A stretch of DNA of 64,000 nt from an uncultured Desulfobulbaceae bacterium (GTDB taxonomy: Bacteria > Desulfobacterota > Desulfobulbia > Desulfobulbales > BM004). The stretch covers positions 1 through 64,000 of the forward strand of contig CAMYKS010000008.1 in the NCBI GenBank assembly GCA_947259115.1, given 5' to 3'. A model generated the notes under the pieces. That model did no database searches and was not told the origin of the DNA. It saw only the letters and a list, made by a program, of their open reading frames with translations. A program made the translations under genes and the position numbers. How positions within the stretch are numbered: the first letter of the stretch is position 1; each line of letters starts with the position of its first letter. Positions 25,004 through 33,078 of this stretch are shown here, one piece after another.

Positions 25004-26467
25004 ATGGAACACTTCCTGCTTGCCACCACGAAACAAATTATCACGCTGCTCATATATCTGACCTTTGGTGGCCTTACTGTACTCCTCACCGTTTTTGTGG
25101 CCTATCTTCAAAGGAGGCCGGATCTGAAGATCTGGCATAAGGCAGATCTTGATGCTGAATTTACTGCGGAGTCAACCGTTGCCGATTTCTCCGAATATGT
25201 GCAATTGGAAGAAAAACTTTTCCGGCAACTTGAAGAAAGGGTTTACAATGAAATCAAACCCGTGGACCGGCATCACCTGAACCGCTTCAATCCCGGTTCC
25301 ATGACAGATCCAAACCGCTGGCAGCACAACTGGAATCGCACCTTTGAGCTTTCCCACAATGGACCTGAAGCCGGAGTGCTCCTGCTGCATGGCATGTCAG
25401 ACGCACCTTACAGTCTGCGCCATATCGGCTTACATCTGCATAAAGCCGGTGCCACGGTTATCGGCCTCAGAATTCCAGGGCATGGCACTGCGCCCAGCGG
25501 ACTTGTGGATATGCATTGGCACGATATGACTGGTGCAGTCAAATTGGCCATGCATCATTTGCAAAAAACGTGCGCCGGCAAACCACTTTACATCATCGGT
25601 TATTCCAACGGCAGCGCGCTTGCCGTGCATTACGCACTCTCCGTACTTGGAGACGATTCATTGCCAAAAGCCGAGGGCCTTGTCCTAGTCTCTCCTGCCA
25701 TAGGGGTAACCCGACTGGCCGCCTTTGCCGTCTGGCAGGCACGTCTCGGTCACCTGCTCGGGCTGGACAAGCTTGCCTGGAATTCCATCGAGGTAGAATA
25801 CGATCCTTTCAAGTACAACTCATTTGCCGTCAATGCAGGGGACCAGGTTTATCGTTTGACCAGCGAAATACAGAACCTCCTCGCAAAGAACTCTGAGGCG
25901 GGTATACTTGGGCAACTGCCTCCCATGCTTGCCTTTCAATCAGTGGTCGATACAACCGTATCAACGTCTGCCCTTACTACCGGCCTTTTCGGCAAACTCC
26001 CGGCGGGCGGCCACGAACTGGTCCTGTTCGATATCAACAGGAAAAACGAAGCTGCCAAGTTCTTTAACGATGCCCCCCAATCATTCCTGGACAGCCTGCT
26101 CAACAGTGCAGACCTTTCATACGCCCTCAGTCTTGTTGCCAACGGAAACACAGAAAAAAGCCAGGTCCATGTTTTGCACAAAGAAGAGAACAAAGCCGAG
26201 GTAAACTCTTTGCCGCTAGCGGTCGCCTGGCCCGAGAATATCCATTCCCTGTCCCACATTGCCCTGCCTTTCCCGAAATCCGATCCTCTCTACGGCGAAA
26301 ACAGCTCCGCAGAAAATCCCGGGGTACACCTGGGTAATATTGTAATGCTTGGAGAACGCGGTGTGCTTAAAATTCCGGCTTCCGCCATGCTGCGGCTGCG
26401 CTGGAATCCCTTCTATTCCTATGTTGAACAGCGTATATTTGATTTTATCAGGTTGGAGAAACCCTAA
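25004..26467 (+). CDS. Membrane-anchored alpha/beta hydrolase
   Basis: A 487-residue protein with one N-terminal membrane helix (about residues 10-35). The alpha/beta-hydrolase domain carries GVLLLHGMSDAPYSLR (oxyanion strand), the nucleophile elbow IIGYSNGSA, an acid in QSVVDTTVS and a His in HSLSHIALPFPKSDPLYG. The size and the late position of the His suggest an esterase/lysophospholipase type rather than a small lipase. The substrate cannot be inferred. Last of a four-gene run with the thioredoxin and two lipoproteins. Confidence 0.82.
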   Translation: MEHFLLATTKQIITLLIYLTFGGLTVLLTVFVAYLQRRPDLKIWHKADLDAEFTAESTVADFSEYVQLEEKLFRQLEERVYNEIKPVDRHHLNRFNPGSMTDPNRWQHNWNRTFELSHNGPEAGVLLLHGMSDAPYSLRHIGLHLHKAGATVIGLRIPGHGTAPSGLVDMHWHDMTGAVKLAMHHLQKTCAGKPLYIIGYSNGSALAVHYALSVLGDDSLPKAEGLVLVSPAIGVTRLAAFAVWQARLGHLLGLDKLAWNSIEVEYDPFKYNSFAVNAGDQVYRLTSEIQNLLAKNSEAGILGQLPPMLAFQSVVDTTVSTSALTTGLFGKLPAGGHELVLFDINRKNEAAKFFNDAPQSFLDSLLNSADLSYALSLVANGNTEKSQVHVLHKEENKAEVNSLPLAVAWPENIHSLSHIALPFPKSDPLYGENSSAENPGVHLGNIVMLGERGVLKIPASAMLRLRWNPFYSYVEQRIFDFIRLEKP

Positions 26468-26476
26468 AAACTATTC

Positions 26477-26510
26477 TTAACCGCAAATGAACGCATATTC
26501 TTTTAAAGAC
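26477..26510 (+). repeat. Decayed AACCGCAGATGAACGCAGAT-type repeat
   Basis: TTAACCGCAAATGAACGCATATTC resembles a simple repeat (AACCGCAGAT-NNACGCAGAT) that I know to be scattered in many proteobacterial genomes. Further traces of the same wording lie at 49031-49056 and 49228-49255 in this window. No function is implied. Confidence 0.4.
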
Positions 26511-26629
26511 CCCTACGAGGTACATAAAAGATCAGCAGAGAAGACACAAACAAGACATTCTTTCTGTATTGGCCATTTCACGCCGCAGAGTACCACAGAA
26601 GTGACCGAATAGGAGTTTAGGTAAGCGCA

Positions 26630-26812
26630 GACTCCGACTTGTCTGAGCGTAACAGTGTGGCTTGATCACACGGTGTCTGAGTTTTCAAACTCCCGGTCGC
26701 TTCGAGGAACGCAGGGAAGTTCCGCATCGCGGAACCAGCAGTGAAACGGCGAGTGATTGGCTGCCCTTTTCGCCGCTGCGCTGCTGGTTCGTTTTTGCAC
26801 CCTAAAAAGGGT
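26630..26812 (+). other. Structured noncoding segment with competing hairpins
   Basis: Several hairpins crowd here: GAGTTT-TC-AAACTC, GTTCCGC-ATC-GCGGAAC (26719-26725 with 26729-26735), and a longer one where GAACCAGCAG (26732-26741) pairs with CTGCTGGTTC (26781-26790) around an inner CGGCGA/TCGCCG helix. The last two share GGAAC bases and cannot form together. The longer stem is followed by GTTTTT, then ACCCT-AAAA-AGGGT. No gene of 50 codons or more fits. It may be a small RNA or an attenuator, but no clear downstream target exists. Confidence 0.45.
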
Positions 26813-26832
26813 ATAAAGGCAAGCTGTCTGTC

Positions 26833-26936
26833 TGTTAATCATTGGGTTGTTGCGTTACCCAATAATCATCTGGTTGTTTCGTTACCAGATAATCGTCGGC
26901 AGGTTGTAGGTTAACGAAACAAACCAACGATTGACA
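26833..26936. repeat. Cluster of three TGTCAATC-type hairpins with TGTTTCGTT-like loops
   Basis: Copy e1 (+): ATTGGGT 26841-26847, loop TGTTGCGTT, ACCCAAT 26857-26863. Copy e2 (+): ATCTGGT 26868-26874, loop TGTTTCGTT, ACCAGAT 26884-26890, then AATCGTCGGCAG. Copy e3 (minus): TGTCAATCGT, GGTT, loop TGTTTCGTT, AACC, then ACAACCTGCCG. Stems differ but stay paired while the 9-base loop and flanks are kept. Confidence 0.8.
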
Positions 26937-26939
26937 CAT

Positions 26940-27092
26940 ATGTCGACAAAAATGAACATAAAGAAATATGCAGAATTCCGAGGGAAATCTATTTTAGATT
27001 CTCTTACTTTGCTGAAAAGTAAAGCTTGGACTTTCAACTTAGCTGAGGGTTTATGGGATAAATTAAAAACTACTGCAAGCCCAACTCCTTGA
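26940..27092 (+). CDS. Short open frame, doubtful gene
   Basis: ATG to TGA gives 50 residues beginning MSTKMNIKKYAEFRGKSILD, rich in Lys, with no recognised family and no good ribosome site (the ATG directly abuts hairpin e3). Its 3' end overlaps the end of the HAD gene on the other strand by 23 bases. Could be the remains of a mobile-element protein or chance. Listed only because the surrounding 600 bases hold no other gene. Confidence 0.2.
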   Translation: MSTKMNIKKYAEFRGKSILDSLTLLKSKAWTFNLAEGLWDKLKTTASPTP

Positions 27093-27672
27093 GTTTTTTC
27101 ATATAACCATCACGGCCTGCAAAATGGTGGGCCTGTAACCCTGCTGCAATGGCCCTGTCAATATGGCCGATGTTGTCATCCACAAAGAGCGTTTCACCTG
27201 CAGTGACTTTCAACGACTGGAGCGTCTCAACAAAAATAGCTGGGTCGCGTTTTGTTTTGCCCAGGTGAAAACTGTTAAAAACAGCATCAAAGTCCTGAAA
27301 AAAATGGTATTGGGAATCCAACAGGTCAAGCCAGTCAGACTGATCGCTTAGAATCGCAGTTATGAGCCCCTGCTGCTTTAATGATTTTACTGTTTCCAGC
27401 ATCCAGTCCCGTGGAATGAACCGCGATAGTATTTCCCGGCGCAGTTCATCATCGCTTGCCATGATGCCGCTGTGCTGCCTTACCTCATCCCAGTATTCTT
27501 TTTCTGAGCCTTTACCGGTCACATAGCCTGAGTTATATACCGCCTCGTTGGCAAGCTGAAAAAACCGTTTCCGGTCAAGGCAGAATTTCTTTGCTATGGC
27601 ATAAAGCCCCTGCTGGAAACCTTCTTCAGCAATTACACCGCCGAAGTCAAAGAGAGCTGCCTTTATTTTCAT
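27070..27672 (-). CDS. HAD-superfamily (subfamily IA) hydrolase
   Basis: A 200-residue cytoplasmic phosphatase-like protein. Motif I is ALFDFGGVIAEEGF with the nucleophile Asp9 but with Gly at the position where most phosphatases have the second Asp (DFGGV form, common in the epoxide-hydrolase N-terminal/haloacid-dehalogenase-like branch). Motif II is ILSDQSD, motif III K in HLGKTKRDPAIF, motif IV FVDDNIGHIDRA. The substrate is unknown. Single gene, divergent from the lipase at 27778. Confidence 0.88.
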   Translation of the reverse strand: MKIKAALFDFGGVIAEEGFQQGLYAIAKKFCLDRKRFFQLANEAVYNSGYVTGKGSEKEYWDEVRQHSGIMASDDELRREILSRFIPRDWMLETVKSLKQQGLITAILSDQSDWLDLLDSQYHFFQDFDAVFNSFHLGKTKRDPAIFVETLQSLKVTAGETLFVDDNIGHIDRAIAAGLQAHHFAGRDGYMKKLKELGLQ

Positions 27673-27777
27673 TTTGGTTCCTGCTGATAATTTATTGATA
27701 CGCTTTCATGTTCAACTAAAATGCTTATAGTCTTTTTTTATTTAAATACCATTTTTTTGGCAACGAGTCATGGAACT

Positions 27778-28533
27778 ATGAATTGCATACAAACATTTTT
27801 ACGTACAGCTTTTGTTATTTTCTTCATTATCAGCTCCAGTAGTTTCCTGTCTGCAGAGCCCAGCGCTCGAGCTGAAACGGTGGTTCTGCTGCATGGACTT
27901 GGCCGCACCTCCAAGTCTATGGCCTATATGGAAGAAAGGTTTACTGGTGCCGGATATACGGTTTTCAATTATGATTATGAATCCAGAAAGAATAAAATTG
28001 ATTCCCTTGTCCTTGACCTGCAGGCATTTCTTGAAAATTGTTGTCTGCAAAAGGAAGCCAGACTCTACTTTGTCACCCACTCATTGGGAGGCATCCTGGT
28101 ACGGGCCCTGATTTCGCGGAACAGACCCGAAAATCTGGGGCGGGTGGTGATGCTGAGCCCTCCGAACAAGGGAAGCGAAACCGTTGACTTACTAAAGAAT
28201 TATTCCTTTTTCCAGAAGATTTTCGGGCCGGCCTCCATGCAACTGGGCACAGATCCGGAGAGCTTCCCGAATCGTCTCGGCCCTGCTGATTTTGAGCTTG
28301 GCATCATAACAGGGGACCGGACAATTGACCCTGTTTCGTCATTGATAATCCCCGGTGAGGATGATGGCAAGGTTGCCGTTGAGAAGACAAAGCTTGAGGG
28401 CATGACAGACTTCCTCGTTATGCCTGTTTCACACGCCTATATCATGCAAAAGCCCGAGGTGGTGGAAGAGGTCATATATTTTCTGCAGAACGGCGAATTT
28501 TCCATTTCAGAAGTCCCTGGATTAGAAAAATAG
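27778..28533 (+). CDS. Exported lipase-like alpha/beta hydrolase
   Basis: I start at the ATG at 27778, preceded by GGA, because it opens directly into a signal peptide (about residues 1-26, ending SFLSAEP); the frame extends 19 codons upstream without a ribosome site. The 251-residue protein has VVLLHGLGRTSKSM (oxyanion hole), the nucleophile in VTHSLGGILVR, and a late His in PVSHAYIM. This is the pattern of small secreted triacylglycerol lipases and PGAP1-like esterases. Single gene. Confidence 0.83.
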   Translation: MNCIQTFLRTAFVIFFIISSSSFLSAEPSARAETVVLLHGLGRTSKSMAYMEERFTGAGYTVFNYDYESRKNKIDSLVLDLQAFLENCCLQKEARLYFVTHSLGGILVRALISRNRPENLGRVVMLSPPNKGSETVDLLKNYSFFQKIFGPASMQLGTDPESFPNRLGPADFELGIITGDRTIDPVSSLIIPGEDDGKVAVEKTKLEGMTDFLVMPVSHAYIMQKPEVVEEVIYFLQNGEFSISEVPGLEK

Positions 28534-28834
28534 AAAGGAAGGGAATATGCAGCCCATGGGCTGTGATATAAAAACAACCCAAGGCTTAAGTTGACGAAAT
28601 CAGCTTACCAGGGTATTTTCTAAAAACAGACCGTATGACATTAATGTCCGCAATATTAATCAAATAATTTTAACTTGTTATGACATATACCAGTTATTTG
28701 GCTCTTTACTTTATTGCGGATTTAGAATTTGTCTTCTTGCAAAAAATCGTACGATTACCGGGTCACGCGACAACCCCAATGACTGACGGAAACAAAATTC
28801 GTATATCAATTATTATCCAACAGGGAGCTCTTTC
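28534..28834. other. Gene-free stretch with one TGTCAATC-type hairpin
   Basis: A+T-rich spacer between the lipase and PfpI genes. It contains hairpin copy C at 28748-28788 and, immediately before the PfpI start, AGGGAG as ribosome site. Nothing else was recognised. Confidence 0.5.
28748..28788 (-). repeat. TGTCAATC hairpin element, copy C (diverged)
   Basis: On the minus strand: GTCAGTCATTGGGGT, loop TGTCGCGTG, ACCCGGTAATCGT. Stem GGGT/ACCC, 9-base loop related to TGTTTCGTT, and the ATT...AAT flanks of copies A and e1. The left flank is GTCAGTC in place of GTCAATC. Confidence 0.55.
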
Positions 28835-29353
28835 ATGGAATTAACAGGTAAAAAGGTATTTATCCTGGTGGAAACTATCTACAACGATCTGGAGTTCTGG
28901 TATCCCTTTTACCGCCTCAAGGAGGCCGGCGCAGAAGTAATCGTGATCGGCCCCATGGGCGGCATGGTCTATGAGGGCAAGGCGGGTCTGCCGGTTAAGG
29001 CGGATGCCGGTATGGCGGATGTTTCTGCTGCAGACTGCGACGGCCTTGTCATCCCCGGCGGCTATGCCCCGGATCATATGCGCAGGCATCCGCAGATGGT
29101 GAAGCTGGTCAGGGACTGTGTGGAATCCGGAAAAATTGTTGCAGCCATCTGCCACGCCGGTTGGATGCTGGCCTCGGCTGATATCCTGCAGGGCCGAACA
29201 GTCACTTCCTTTTTTGCCATAAAGGATGATCTTGTACATGCAGGCGCAAACTTTGTGGACCGGGAGGTCGTGGTTGACAACAACATCATCACCAGCAGGA
29301 CGCCCGACGATCTGCCGCCCTTTATGCGGGCTATTATTGAGGCACTGAGATAA
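28835..29353 (+). CDS. DJ-1/PfpI-family protein
   Basis: A 172-residue cytoplasmic protein of the class I glutamine amidotransferase-like fold. The nucleophile elbow is AAICHAGWML (Cys at about residue 106, followed by His), and GLVIPGGYAPDHMRR gives the Glu/Asp-side loop. This matches the PfpI/YhbO/YraA branch, variously reported as protease, deglycase or stress protein; the true activity in this case cannot be read from sequence. GGGAG lies before the ATG. Single gene, followed by the hairpin array. Confidence 0.9.
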   Translation: MELTGKKVFILVETIYNDLEFWYPFYRLKEAGAEVIVIGPMGGMVYEGKAGLPVKADAGMADVSAADCDGLVIPGGYAPDHMRRHPQMVKLVRDCVESGKIVAAICHAGWMLASADILQGRTVTSFFAIKDDLVHAGANFVDREVVVDNNIITSRTPDDLPPFMRAIIEALR

Positions 29354-29400
29354 TTAAGGTTCCGAGGTTCCAAGGGGTCAAGGTTTCTAGGGTAAAAAGT

Positions 29401-29530
29401 GAGGCTCCTCCAGCATAGCTGGAGGCCTCAGGTAGCCCCATAAAAGGGGGCGAACTACTTCCTGGTTTGAATATCGAATATCGAACAAGAAATGTTGAAT
29501 GATGAAATTACACAACAGGAAAGACTATAT
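29401..29530 (+). repeat. Dispersed repeat R1 (partner of 63792-64000)
   Basis: CCTCC-AGC-ATA-GCT-GGAGG hairpin, then GGCGAACTACTTCCTGGTTTG, GAATATCG, AATATCGAACA, and GAATGATGAAATTACA-AACAGGA-AGA-TATATAACTTCATGA, all shared in order with the window's right end. A frame in the last part reads LNDEITQQERLYNFMNYLL and stops. An imperfect inverted copy of the GAATATCGAACA part lies at about 29617-29656. Confidence 0.7.
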
Positions 29531-30047
29531 AACTTCATGAATTATCTTCTCTAAGGTTCAAGTGACTTTAGGAGAAAAGAAGGAAATGCAGTTGCTAAAC
29601 TTTTTTAACTCCTTCGACATTCTGCGGTTCCTTATTCGATGTTCTAAGATTCGTTTTTTTATTATCCTGTTCAGTTTCTCGCCGGATCGGTTGAACCTAT
29701 CCGGGTCCACCACCAAAGGTGGTGGGTTTATGAATAACTGAACAACCCTCGTCTACAAGACGAGGGGTTCGTGCGGCTATCAACTGAAGTTGATTTTTCG
29801 CCGCTATTTTAAGACCACTACCTTTAGGCTGTGGTAGTTTATAACATGCTGGATAAACTCTTCGTCTTTAGACGGAGGATAATCCTTACAAAAGTCCCTT
29901 CGGGACATGAAAAAACTTTTCTTCGCCTGAAGGCGAGGGGTTTCAACCATCCCCGAAAGAGACACTAAAAAAAACTGACCAAAAAACTGTCAGGTCAAAA
30001 ATCTGGGGGGGCAAATTCTTCAATTACTATTTTCCTTGGCCTCTTGT

Positions 30048-30092
30048 GTCTGTCAATCATTGTTCGTTTTGTTGATCAATAAACGTCGGCAG
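30048..30092 (+). repeat. TGTCAATC hairpin element, copy D (diverged)
   Basis: TGTCAATCATTG, a 14-base TTCGTTTTGTTGAT centre, CAAT, then AAACGTCGGCAG. Head and tail match copies e1/e2 (tail TAATCGTCGGCAG); the stem is reduced to ATTG/CAAT. Confidence 0.55.
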
Positions 30093-30198
30093 TTTTTTAT
30101 GCCGTCAATCCTTGCCCCCTTGAAACCTTGAAACCTTGGAACCTTCATTTATCCTTGACATCCATACCCTTTCATTGTAGACAAACAGGTTTGTCACT

Positions 30199-30228
30199 TT
30201 GACATCTTCAATTTCTTACAAATATGTA
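30199..30228 (+). promoter_or_regulatory. Possible sigma-70 promoter of the glutamate synthase operon
   Basis: TTGACA at 30199-30204 followed after 18 bases by TATGTA, about 80 bases before the first gene. The -10 is poor. Another TTGACA lies at 30155-30160. Offered only as the best match in the stretch. Confidence 0.3.
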
Positions 30229-30306
30229 ATAAATTGACCAGTTAACAGTCCTTTAGGCGAGAAATTTTTAATCAGTATTAATGGAAATTTTTACAAGGAG
30301 AACACG

Positions 30307-31449
30307 ATGTGCCGGCTAGCTCTTAAAACCGCCAGCAAACCCTTTTCACCCTTTGGTGTCCTTACGGCCATGGAAGCAATGCAGGAAGGATATGACGGCA
30401 GCGGCTTAGGCTTAGTCCTCCGCGGTGTAAAATTCACGGATTATACCTACCGTGGCCAGGACCCTATCCTTTCAGGCATTGCACACACAGAGGCAGCCTT
30501 TCATCGATTGGGCGAATTTATGCAGGCAAAGGGTTTTCAGCTTAAATATGACCACGAATTTGATGCTGACTTCAAGAAGATTGAAGCACAGGATCGCTAT
30601 AAGTATTTTGTGAGGGTCTATAGACTGCCTGAGTCCTGGAAGTATTATGATAAGGACGAAGTGGAGACACGGCTATTGCTGACCCGTCTGGAACTGCGCA
30701 AGAACGGCGAAGACCACGACGGCGACCTCACTGCCTTTTCTTTCTGGCCCGATGTTGCAACCATCAAGGAAGTCGGCTGGCCCCTGGGAATCGGCGAGGC
30801 TCTTCGCCTGAACGATAATCGCATCAAGTCCCGGGTCGTTATGGCGCAGGGCAGGCAGAACACCAACTACGGTATCAACCTCTATGCCTGCCATCCCTTC
30901 TTTATCCAGGGTATCGCCTCCATGACAAACGGTGAAAATACCGCCTATGTGCCCATCAAGGAATTGCTGACCGGTATGCATTACCCCGGTTATATAGGGT
31001 ACCAAAGCGACTCTGAGGTCTTTACCCATATTTTGCATTATGTAATTAAACAACTTAAGCTGCCGCTTGAAACATATAAACATGTAATCACTCCTCTCAA
31101 AACAGAGGAGTTGAATGTGCATCCACAGGGAGAATTTCTCAAGGGGCTGCGTAATGTATGCCGCCGCATGATCATTGACGGCCCGAACTGTGTAATCGGC
31201 TCCCTGCCGGATGAAACCTGCATCATGGTACAGGATTCCAAAAAATTGCGTCCTGGTACTGTAGGCGGCCATAAAGGTGAATGGGCCATGGCCTCGGAAA
31301 TGTGCGGTGTTGACGCCATGATCCCGGACCGTGACCGTTCCCTTGACTTTCAACCCATGCGTGAAAACACGATAATTATTCCTCCAGACCGTAAGGAGAT
31401 GAAGATATGGTCTCAATTCGATCCATACCCTCTACCCCAAGTAGCTTAA
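30307..31449 (+). CDS. Glutamate synthase, glutamine amidotransferase subunit (archaeal type)
   Basis: A 380-residue class II glutamine amidotransferase. After Met removal the N-terminal Cys of MCRLALKTASKPFSPFG is the nucleophile that releases ammonia from glutamine. Other family segments are SGIAHTEAAFHRLGEF and LYACHPFFIQGIASMTNGEN. It is the separate N-terminal domain of the glutamate synthase large chain, as in archaeal-type enzymes where each domain has its own gene. It overlaps the start of the FMN subunit by 43 bases. AAGGAGAA precedes the ATG. Confidence 0.9.
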   Translation: MCRLALKTASKPFSPFGVLTAMEAMQEGYDGSGLGLVLRGVKFTDYTYRGQDPILSGIAHTEAAFHRLGEFMQAKGFQLKYDHEFDADFKKIEAQDRYKYFVRVYRLPESWKYYDKDEVETRLLLTRLELRKNGEDHDGDLTAFSFWPDVATIKEVGWPLGIGEALRLNDNRIKSRVVMAQGRQNTNYGINLYACHPFFIQGIASMTNGENTAYVPIKELLTGMHYPGYIGYQSDSEVFTHILHYVIKQLKLPLETYKHVITPLKTEELNVHPQGEFLKGLRNVCRRMIIDGPNCVIGSLPDETCIMVQDSKKLRPGTVGGHKGEWAMASEMCGVDAMIPDRDRSLDFQPMRENTIIIPPDRKEMKIWSQFDPYPLPQVA

Positions 31450-33044
31450 CGCATCTTGACCTGCAGTGGGTCATCAAGCACCGTGAGGACAGGTGTACCC
31501 TGTGCGGCCAATGCACATCCGTCTGTCCCAAGGAAGCAATCTACCTGACCTACCGTAGGCAGAGGATGCCGAAACTTGATATCCTCAAGAAAAAACGGGG
31601 AAGCGAGTACCGCACCTTTACCGGTATACGGCAACGCACAGAAGCGGCAAACCGCTGCATCGGCTGCGGCATGTGCGCCACTGTCTGTCCTAACGAGGCA
31701 ATCGGGCCTGAGCCAAATCCCAATGATGCCAGGGTCCGCCTCCTGCAGAATGACAAAGGCGAGGCCTGGAAGCGCGGTGGCCGCCGAAATGTTCGAGGCT
31801 CACTTCTTGACAGAATTGTCTTCAACCGTATCTCCATGCTGACCGATCCGGCCCTTGATGCCGGTCGTCATGAGTTCCAGTTGAATACCCTTCTCGGTCG
31901 GGTGCTGCCGCCTGAAGAATATCTGCACCGTCAGGCAACTGGGGAGTGGATTCCGCCGGTAAGAGAGATATTTCCTTTTGTCATCGGATCCATGTCATTC
32001 GGTGCCCTTTCGCCGAACATGTGGCTCGGATTGCTCCAGGGAGTTGCCTACTGTAATGAAGTACTGGGTATCCCTGTTGTCATGGCAACCGGTGAGGGCG
32101 GCTGTCCTCCATGGGTCCTGAAAAGCCCCTACCTTAAATATATTATCCTGCAGATAGCTTCCGGCTATTTCGGCTGGGATGAGATTATCAGGGCTATCCC
32201 GGACATGCAGTGCGATCCGGCAGCCATTGAGATCAAGTACGGGCAGGGTGCAAAACCGGGAGACGGTGGTTTACTCATGTGGTTCAAGGTGAGCAAACTC
32301 ATCGCCCGCCTGCGTGGTGTGCCGGAAGGCGTTGATCTACCATCACCGCCTGTACATCAGACTTTGTACTCCATTGAGGAGTCGGTCATGAAAATGATCC
32401 AGTCGCTGTCCATGGCCTGGGGTTTCAGGGTGCCTGTCTATCCCAAGATATCCGGCTCCACCTCAGCAAAATCGGTGTTGAACAACCTGGTGCGAAACCC
32501 TTACGCCTCAGCCCTGATGATCGACGGCGTTGACGGTGGTACCGGAGCAGCATACAACGTCAGCATGGATGCCACGGGCCACCCAATCGCTTCAAACCTG
32601 CGGGAATGTTACCTTGATCTGGTTGCCCAGGGTAAGCAGAATGAGATCCCAATTTTTGCAGCAGGCGGCGTTGGCAAGAACGGCAATGTTACCCAGAACG
32701 GCCTGGCGTTGATTATGCTTGGGGCCTCCGGTGTCCATATCGGTAAATACATTATGCAGTCTGCTGCAGGTTGTCTGGGCAGTGAGCAGAACCGCTGCAA
32801 CGTCTGCAATATTGGCATCTGCCCCAAGGGCATTACCAGTCAGAACGTAAAACTCTACCGGCGTCTTGACCCGGATCAGGTTGCCGAGCGGGTGGCAGAT
32901 ACCTTTATGGCCATACGCACTGAGATGAAAAAGACCCTGGCACCGTTAGGCCGCTCCCAGAGCCTGCCCATCGGTATGTCAGACGCCATTGGTATTGATG
33001 ATGCTGACGCAGCAGAAAGGCTGCAGATTAAATATGTCTGTTAA
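31407..33044 (+). CDS. Glutamate synthase, ferredoxin-FMN subunit (archaeal type)
   Basis: A 545-residue subunit. Two 4Fe-4S motifs open it (CTLCGQCTSVCP at about residues 32-43, CIGCGMCATVCP at about 88-99). The rest is the FMN/3Fe-4S synthase core, with GAKPGDGGLLMWFKVSKLIA, MIDGVDGGTGAAYNVS, FAAGGVGKNGNV and the cluster region CLGSEQNRCNVCNIGICPKG. It condenses 2-oxoglutarate with ammonia to glutamate using electrons from ferredoxin-like domains. AAGGAG at about 31393-31398 supports the start inside the preceding gene, giving a 43-base overlap and likely translational coupling. Confidence 0.92.
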   Translation: MVSIRSIPSTPSSLTHLDLQWVIKHREDRCTLCGQCTSVCPKEAIYLTYRRQRMPKLDILKKKRGSEYRTFTGIRQRTEAANRCIGCGMCATVCPNEAIGPEPNPNDARVRLLQNDKGEAWKRGGRRNVRGSLLDRIVFNRISMLTDPALDAGRHEFQLNTLLGRVLPPEEYLHRQATGEWIPPVREIFPFVIGSMSFGALSPNMWLGLLQGVAYCNEVLGIPVVMATGEGGCPPWVLKSPYLKYIILQIASGYFGWDEIIRAIPDMQCDPAAIEIKYGQGAKPGDGGLLMWFKVSKLIARLRGVPEGVDLPSPPVHQTLYSIEESVMKMIQSLSMAWGFRVPVYPKISGSTSAKSVLNNLVRNPYASALMIDGVDGGTGAAYNVSMDATGHPIASNLRECYLDLVAQGKQNEIPIFAAGGVGKNGNVTQNGLALIMLGASGVHIGKYIMQSAAGCLGSEQNRCNVCNIGICPKGITSQNVKLYRRLDPDQVAERVADTFMAIRTEMKKTLAPLGRSQSLPIGMSDAIGIDDADAAERLQIKYVC

Positions 33045-33078
33045 TTGTCCGCTATAAGCGCATGAATGGAGCACTATC

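Larger units (their letters stand above)
29356..30148. other. Hairpin-rich noncoding block bounded by inverted AAGGTTCC repeats
   Basis: Left edge GGTTCCGAGGTTCCAAGG (29359-29376) and right edge CCTTGAAACCTTGGAACCTT (30126-30145) are inverted copies. Between them, eleven short hairpins follow each other: 29401-29429, 29435-29451, 29535-29570, 29682-29704, 29707-29725, 29744-29769, 29773-29804, 29814-29835, 29860-29877, 29894-29906 and 29921-29938. Stems are 5-9 pairs with tiny loops (ATA, AAA, ACA, GA, TTTA, TTC). No protein gene is present. Subterminal hairpins of this kind occur at ends of IS200/IS605 elements, but no transposase is here. Confidence 0.6.

Noticed and set aside
29401-29940. 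CRISPR array
   Set aside because: The hairpins have different sequences and irregular spacing; there is no constant repeat with unique spacers and no cas gene.
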